A DNA stretch of 64,000 nucleotides from Desulfovibrio fairfieldensis. GTDB lineage: Bacteria > Desulfobacterota > Desulfovibrionia > Desulfovibrionales > Desulfovibrionaceae. Both the position numbers and the translations under genes were made by a program. The notes under the pieces are model-generated. The model was not told the origin of the DNA. It searched no databases and saw only the letters and a program-made list of their open reading frames with translations. This document shows, in pieces, positions 59,440 to 64,000 of the stretch; within the stretch, counting starts at the first letter, position 1, and each line of letters starts with the position of its first letter. The stretch covers positions 1,516,501-1,580,500 of the forward strand of contig NZ_CP014229.1 of NCBI RefSeq assembly GCF_001553605.1, given 5' to 3'.

Positions 59440-60579
59440 CCGGCCCCAGACCAGGATACCGGCGCGCTGTTTTTGCAATTCCCTTTTCCGGCTGCTGGCG
59501 ACGGCCGTCACGTTTTCCAGTTCGCCCTTGCGGTATTCGGCAATAAACCAAGAGTAGGCAGCCTTACCCAGGGCCAGCGCCTTGATGTAGCGCCGCCGCA
59601 GTTCCACCCGGCCGGTAAGCCTGTCCCGATACGGCATGAGCCAGATCTCGAAAGGCTCTTCGATGATTTCAGGGATCAGCGGCACCAGGGACGCGCGGTC
59701 AGTCTTGAGATGCTCGCCGAGGGAGGCCGCCGTAATGCCCACCGTCAGGCCGTCCGGTCCGACGAAGGCCCGGCCCGCGCCGCCCAGCATCTTTCGTACC
59801 GCCGTTCTTACCGCCTCACGGTTTTCCGCCGTAGGGCCAGGGGATGCCACGGGCTTATCCAGGGGTACGTCCGCCGGGCGCTTATAGTAGGCGTGATCCC
59901 GTGTTGCAATGACCGGCTCCCATTCCGCCTTTTCCGGCCCGGTGGAAACGCGCCCGGCCTGGCCCACGTTATAGGCCCATTCCTCCGGCACGTCGCCGGG
60001 GAAGGTGGGCGCGCTTTCGCTGACATGCCAGCCCTCGGCCCTGATCCGGGCGTCGCCGACGCCCACAGCGGTGCAGAGTCAGCCCCAGCCGTTGGGTGGA
60101 TAGTGCGTGGTCCAGAATGGATCGTCGATGGGCAGGATCAGCCCATGCCATTGAGAATGCTCCGGCCTTCTGCTGGGCCGCTGGACCTGCTGGTACAGAA
60201 GATACGGCCGGGCCTCGCGCTCATCCCAGAGTTTTTGCCAGCGCCCGGCCATGTAACTGGTGCGCATGTTGGTATTGATAATGACCGAACTGCGCCAGCC
60301 GGGCTTGCCCCGGTACTGCCAGCCGTGGGCCGCCACGATACTGTCGAAATCCTCGCTGAACTTGGCCGTGCTTGCGCCGCTGTCCATGTATTTCTGGATG
60401 GCGGCCTGGAAATCGGCCAGCAGCGCGTCGTTATCGGCCCCGGCGATCATAAATGCCTTGGCGTGGCATTCCCCGGCAAGATCACGGTAAGTCTTGACAG
60501 GCAGGCGGACCTTGTTGCGGAAGTGGTCGTTCGCCTCTTTGAACGGCGTATCCTTGGCGGCGACGGAGACGGCAGGCAC
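59431..60579 (-). CDS. Mu gp30 (F)-like head morphogenesis protein with in-frame TGA, C-terminal nuclease-like domain
   Basis: Residues 1-166 form the Mu F/SPP1 gp7 domain (V-I-I-N-T-N-M-R-T-S-Y-M-A-G-R, then H-Y-P-P-N-G-W-G). The next codon, 167, is TGA (60081-60079), followed by L-C. Family proteins usually have C-x-C after this motif, so TGA stands at a Cys position. The frame continues without other stops for 215 codons. The last roughly 110 residues (from T-V-G-I-T-A-A-S-L-G-E-H-L) resemble BECR-type nuclease domains that some phages fuse to F. The start is GTG 60579 with GGAGGAG. Either TGA is read as selenocysteine, or the gene is broken into 166 residues plus an untranslated remainder; no ribosome-binding site supports a restart at GTG 60066. 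Confidence 0.7.
60048..60064 (-). promoter_or_regulatory. Candidate bacterial SECIS-like stem-loop
   Basis: Read leftward, GGGCGTC-GGC-GACGCCC is a perfect 7-bp stem with a G-starting 3-nt loop. It begins 14 nt after the in-frame TGA, and its apical loop is 21 nt after it. This geometry is within the range described for bacterial SECIS elements. The stem could also arise by chance in GC-rich DNA. Confidence 0.4.
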
Positions 60580-60582
60580 GGG

Positions 60583-62046
60583 CTACTCCTCCCCGGCCCG
60601 ACCGGCCAGATGCGCGGTCAGCAGCGCGCCGGAAAAGACATTGGCCAGATCGTCCACGCCGTCCAGCACATTCAGCGTCAGCACGCGCTCGGCGAAATCG
60701 GCCAGACTCTCGCCGCGCGCCACGGCTTTATCCAGTTCCGCGCGGATGACGCCGATCATGGCGCTTTGCGGCGCGTCTGTCAGCGCTTCCACCTGGTCGC
60801 TCAGCTCTTCGCTGTACCGGCGCGGAGCGGCCTCTGAAAAATCCGCGAGCGCGGGCGCAGCGCCCTGAATCCGCGCCGCTCCCCGCTGCCAGCCCCCGCC
60901 GAAGCGGCGCTCTATCTCCTCGTCGGTCAGCTCAAGCCCGAGGGCCGCTATATCCCTGTCGCGCTCAGCCTGCGCCTTGATCTTGGCCGGATCTTCCACC
61001 TTGCGCCAGACCTGGGGCGGTTTTGCGCCGGGGAAATTCCACTCCGTCAGCCAGGCGGCCGGACCGGTATTGAAGGACTGGCAGAGCTGATCCGCGTCCG
61101 CCTTGACCACGCTGGCGGAAATGCCGCTGTGCACCTCGGCCGTGCCGCTGTACTGGCCGATGCGGGAAGTGCCGGTCTGGGAAAGTATGACCTTGGCAAT
61201 GGCATCGTCCCAATAGGAGAGAAAATCCTTGAAGTCCCCACTGCCCTTGCTGGTGGACTCCACCAGGGCGATGTCAAAGCCGGTGGGCATGGCCACCGCG
61301 CCCTCGCTGCGCAGAGCCAGGGCTGCCTCCAGGGCCGCGCGTTTGCGCTTGTCGTTTTCGGCGTCGGAATCAGCCTGCTCATAGGTAGCCTTGGTGGTGG
61401 GCACGCCGAAACGGTCCAGATAGGCGGCCCAGAAGCGCGAGCCGTTGCGCTTGAGGTAAACCGGCCACCAAAGCATATGCCCCAGGCCCACGCCGTATGG
61501 GCTGTCGTCATCTTCCGCGCCCCAGGTGGTCAACCAGAATTTGCGCGGCGGCATGGGGCGGTACTCGGTCTGAACTATGAGTTTGAGCTGGCCGTCCTTG
61601 CCGAAACCGAATCGCCAGGGAGCGCGCACCTTGATGTCCGCTAGATAGACGCTGTTGCCGTCGCGGCCCCAGAGACACTCCGCCACGCCGTAGCCGTAAA
61701 GCACTGAACCGTGCATTTTGCGGCTGGCCTGGTCGAACTGTATCGCGCTCAAGTTGTCCCGCAGGAAGTCCGCCGCAGCCTTGTCGCGTGCGTCCTCCCC
61801 GCCGGGCACCACCTCCAATTCCGATTCCACCAGTTTGTCCTGGCGCTGCTGCATGAGCGCGGCTACCTGGTCATCCCGGCGTAATTTTTGGTATTCTTTG
61901 AGACTGCCGCCCAGGGAAACAAGCACCGGGTCCGTGCTGGGCAGGATCTCGCCCACAAAATTGGCCAGATCCAGGGAACCGTCCGCGCGAACGGTCATAT
62001 CCGCCTTGGCGGGCAGCGTATTGGGGTTGACGAGCATGTCAGCCAT
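60583..62046 (-). CDS. Mu gp29-like portal protein (DUF935)
   Basis: This 487-residue portal has the family features: the P-S-T-D-P-V-L start of the wing domain, D-D-Q-V-A-A-L-M near 58, the Y-G-V-A-E-C-L-W segment near 118, and the W-D-D-A-I-A-K-V-I-L-S-Q-T region near 280. It forms the dodecameric DNA entry ring. ATG 62046 overlaps the terminase stop (ATGA). The stop is 3 nt from the F-like gene. Confidence 0.92.
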   Translation of the reverse strand: MADMLVNPNTLPAKADMTVRADGSLDLANFVGEILPSTDPVLVSLGGSLKEYQKLRRDDQVAALMQQRQDKLVESELEVVPGGEDARDKAAADFLRDNLSAIQFDQASRKMHGSVLYGYGVAECLWGRDGNSVYLADIKVRAPWRFGFGKDGQLKLIVQTEYRPMPPRKFWLTTWGAEDDDSPYGVGLGHMLWWPVYLKRNGSRFWAAYLDRFGVPTTKATYEQADSDAENDKRKRAALEAALALRSEGAVAMPTGFDIALVESTSKGSGDFKDFLSYWDDAIAKVILSQTGTSRIGQYSGTAEVHSGISASVVKADADQLCQSFNTGPAAWLTEWNFPGAKPPQVWRKVEDPAKIKAQAERDRDIAALGLELTDEEIERRFGGGWQRGAARIQGAAPALADFSEAAPRRYSEELSDQVEALTDAPQSAMIGVIRAELDKAVARGESLADFAERVLTLNVLDGVDDLANVFSGALLTAHLAGRAGEE

Positions 62047-63398
62047 CAGAAAGACCTCCGGAAGGACATAAAGCCGGAATCGGGATCGCGGAAGCGGGTC
62101 GAAACGTCCGTATGCAGGCCCAGAGTACGGGGAGTGGCGTGATCCGGCAGCACAGCGCCTGGAGTGCTGGCCGCGCTGACCGCCAGAAAGCAGGCCCAGG
62201 CCCGGTCCGCATGGCCGCCCGAATCGGATTCCGCCACAAAGCGAGGGCTCCCCGTGGGGCCGAAGACCTTTTGCAGCTTGTGCAGATCCCGGCGTAGCGG
62301 CTCGTTGCTCATGGGGATGCGGATGCGGCGATCCTCAAAAGCCTGTTTGCCGACAGTGGCCAGGGCCAGCTTGTTGGGGCCGGTGAACAGCACCCCCTCC
62401 ACCCGGTTGGAGCTGTGACGGTTCTGCGCGTCTTCCACGGGCTTTTCGCCCATGCCGGTCTGGTCCATGCAGCAGCGCAAAAGCCGGTAACGGGAAAAAA
62501 CATCATCCAGCAGGGCGTCCTGCTCGGCGAATGTCGCGCCGCGAGCCTCAACGATCTCCCTTGTCCAGAGCACGTCGCCCACTTCCTCCAGCACCCAGAT
62601 CACGAAAAGGTCATGGCGGCGGCCGATATCCACGCCAATGTAAACAGGCCCGCCCGTGTAATTCTCCGGGATGCCCGCGCGGGCATGCTCGGCGGCGTTG
62701 ATCAGGTCAAAGGACAGCCAGGCGCTGGCCTCGTCCAGCCATTGCAGCTCGTATTCCTGCGCCCAGGTATCCGGATCGCCGCAACCAGCTTTCAGTTCCT
62801 CAATATCGCGGGGCAGGCCATCGGCCACGGCCTGGTAAATATCAACGATATGCTTTGACCAGCCGTTGTCGCGGGTCACCAGATCATAGAACTTGTTGCC
62901 CTTGCCGTTGGGCGTGGACACCACGCGTAAGCGCAGGCCGGGCTTGCTGATGACAGGAAAAAGAGCCTGCCAGATCTTGCGGCTGTCCTTGTGAAAGGCG
63001 AATTCGTCAAGAAGCACGTTGGCGCTGAAGCCGCGCGCCGTGTCCGGGTTGGCGGGCAGCGCCGTGACCCGGCTGCCGTGGCGGGTGATGACCTCCAGAG
63101 CCTTGCAGGTTGTCGCGTTCGAAAGGCGAAACTCCGACTCTTCTATGTCAAAGGCCGTGTTCATAGCCCGCAAGTGGAGATGGAGCCCCTCGTCCATAGC
63201 CTCTTTAGCCTGGCGCTCGCCACGCGAGAGAATGACCCAACGGGTGCGGATCTTGCGCAATTCGGCGGCTACCAGATCCTCCCCGATTTCCAAGGTGGAC
63301 GTGAAGGTCTTGCCGGTCTGGCGGGCGAACATCCCGAGCTTGAAGCGGCTGTGATCGTCCACATAGCGCCGCTGATAGGGCAACAGGATTGCGGGCAC
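62046..63398 (-). CDS. Mu gp28-like terminase large subunit
   Basis: This 450-residue DNA-packaging motor has an ATPase domain with R-Q-T-G-K-T (Walker A type) near residue 26 and V-L-L-D-E-F-A-F (Walker B) near 130. The RNase-H-like nuclease domain has I-G-V-D-I-G-R-R-H-D near 250. The start is GTG 63398, 2 nt after the gp27-like stop. Headful packaging is expected by analogy with Mu. Confidence 0.92.
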   Translation of the reverse strand: MPAILLPYQRRYVDDHSRFKLGMFARQTGKTFTSTLEIGEDLVAAELRKIRTRWVILSRGERQAKEAMDEGLHLHLRAMNTAFDIEESEFRLSNATTCKALEVITRHGSRVTALPANPDTARGFSANVLLDEFAFHKDSRKIWQALFPVISKPGLRLRVVSTPNGKGNKFYDLVTRDNGWSKHIVDIYQAVADGLPRDIEELKAGCGDPDTWAQEYELQWLDEASAWLSFDLINAAEHARAGIPENYTGGPVYIGVDIGRRHDLFVIWVLEEVGDVLWTREIVEARGATFAEQDALLDDVFSRYRLLRCCMDQTGMGEKPVEDAQNRHSSNRVEGVLFTGPNKLALATVGKQAFEDRRIRIPMSNEPLRRDLHKLQKVFGPTGSPRFVAESDSGGHADRAWACFLAVSAASTPGAVLPDHATPRTLGLHTDVSTRFRDPDSGFMSFRRSF

Positions 63399-63400
63399 GG

Positions 63401-63955
63401 CTACGCCTCGCCCCGGTAAATGGCCTGGACGCGACGGAAAATCTCTTCCGGGGTGGCTTTTGGTCCGCCCTCCCTGGCGGCGGCGTCCACGGCCTTTTTC
63501 AAATCCTCTTCCGCCTCACGCCGGGCAGCCTCACGCAGTTTGACATCATAATCCTGCGTGGCGCGGGCGGCCTGCGCGCGTTCCTTAATGGCGCGGGACA
63601 AAGCGCGCAGCTCCTTCACTTCCATCTCAGCGTCAGGCTCGTCCAGACGGCGCACCATATAGTCCGTGGTCAGGGTGGTGAGCATCTGAATCAGCGCGGC
63701 CCCTCCCTTGCCTGTGGCCGCGTCCGCGCCCATGCGATCCATGATCGCGTCTGCCATATTACGGCTTTCGCGCAGGCGCTGCGCCACCTTGTCCACCTGT
63801 TGCTTGTAACGGCCAAGGCCGGATCGGGAAACATCCGCCCCCAGGCTTTTGAGGTGGGCAGTGATCTCGTCCAGGGTATGCCCGGCGTCCAGCATGGCAT
63901 GGAGCTGCTCGCGCAATTCCGGCGGCAGGCGGCGCACTTTTCCGGTACGGCCCAT
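63401..63955 (-). CDS. Mu gp27-like small terminase (DUF3486)
   Basis: This 184-residue helical protein begins G-K-V-R-R-L-P-P-E-L-R-E-Q-L-H, the DUF3486 signature, with a DNA-binding helix-turn-helix region (D-E-I-T-A-H-L-K-S-L-G-A-D-V-S-R-S-G-L-G-R-Y) at about 31-52. It would recognise the packaging site beside gp28. AGGGGG precedes ATG 63955. The remaining 45 nt to the window edge show nothing assignable. Confidence 0.88.
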   Translation of the reverse strand: MGRTGKVRRLPPELREQLHAMLDAGHTLDEITAHLKSLGADVSRSGLGRYKQQVDKVAQRLRESRNMADAIMDRMGADAATGKGGAALIQMLTTLTTDYMVRRLDEPDAEMEVKELRALSRAIKERAQAARATQDYDVKLREAARREAEEDLKKAVDAAAREGGPKATPEEIFRRVQAIYRGEA

Positions 63956-64000
63956 ATCCGCCCCCTACCTCGGCAGAGGACGGTCAACGCCCGGATGAGA

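Larger units (their letters stand above)
38608..64000 (-). mobile_element. Mu-like prophage (left boundary approximate, continues past the right edge)
   Basis: From about 38.6 kb all recognised genes are leftward and match the phage Mu late region in content and nearly in order, ending with fibre, recombinase, com-like and DNA-modification genes. The left boundary lies between the host symporter stop (38456) and the first phage gene (38716). No target-site duplication can be tested because the other end, with the expected transposase, is outside the window. Confidence 0.85.

Noticed and set aside
59431..60066. Independent gene starting at GTG 60066 after the TGA
   Set aside because: No ribosome-binding site precedes it, and the sequence continues the F-like domain. 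Read-through or gene breakage explains it better.
38608..64000. Gin-type serine invertase for the fibre cassettes
   Set aside because: No serine recombinase was found in the window; the only recombinase is of the tyrosine type. One could still lie in the unseen part of the prophage.
1..64000. CRISPR arrays and rRNA genes
   Set aside because: No regularly spaced identical repeats with unique spacers and no rRNA-like sequence were seen on either strand.

Overview
The window is GC-rich bacterial DNA whose host genes look like a Desulfovibrio-type sulfate reducer (Desulfovibrionaceae). The evidence is protein-level resemblance: a very long PEP synthase beside a biotin-dependent pyruvate carboxylase, a compact chemotaxis cluster with a HEAT-repeat protein and a ParA ATPase, and a sigma-54-type promoter. 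No rRNA is present, so the genus is an inference.

Host part, 1-38.6 kb. The 3' end of rarA and a PlsC-type acyltransferase are followed by a leftward tRNA-Pro(CGG). A rightward chemotaxis operon runs 1.9-11.4 kb (cheB, HEAT protein, cheR, parA-like, cheW, cheY, cheA) and ends at a hairpin terminator. Leftward ppsA, pyc and birA (11.6-19.8 kb) group pyruvate/PEP metabolism with the biotin ligase that activates pyruvate carboxylase. A divergent tRNA nucleotidyltransferase-like gene follows, then leftward phoH, pgpH-like and ybeY genes, a sigma-54-type tandem-repeat protein of unknown function, leftward nadK, a DUF89-like gene and gatB, then rightward gmhA, fmdB-like, hemC, a Lon-like protease, a TetR regulator and a sodium:solute symporter with a 40-residue membrane partner. 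Several host intergenic gaps hold hairpin-rich repeats bounded by AGAGCA/TGCTCT, and one holds a 153-bp MITE-like element.

Prophage part, about 38.6-64 kb and continuing past the right edge. All recognised genes are leftward and follow the late-gene plan of phage Mu: small terminase (gp27), large terminase (gp28), portal (gp29), F-like head protein (gp30), protease/scaffold, decoration protein, major capsid, gp36, G, gp37, DUF2635, sheath, tube, gp41 with a probable frameshift product, tape measure, N, P, gp45, gp46, gp47, gp48, tail fibre and fibre-assembly protein. The left end also parallels Mu (variable fibre region, recombinase, com, DNA modification), but with different parts.

The most unusual system is the tail-fibre locus at 42.75-45.2 kb. 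Six alternative C-terminal fibre cassettes alternate in orientation as three tail-to-tail pairs. Each starts at a shared site encoding F-R-N/A-W-x-L-G and ends with Y-L-G-R-P-R/K. Next to them is a tyrosine recombinase, not a Gin-type serine invertase. This looks like a shufflon, as in plasmid R64 pilV, serving a Mu-like phage fibre.

The second main lead is an in-frame TGA in the F-like head gene, at a position where related proteins have Cys. A 7-bp stem-loop lies 14 nt downstream, so selenocysteine insertion is possible, although a plain nonsense mutation is not excluded. Other leads are a shared 39-nt sequence just upstream of both prophage DNA methyltransferases, a com-like gene frameshifted at a six-C tract, and a two-copy bipartite motif upstream of two late-gene blocks.
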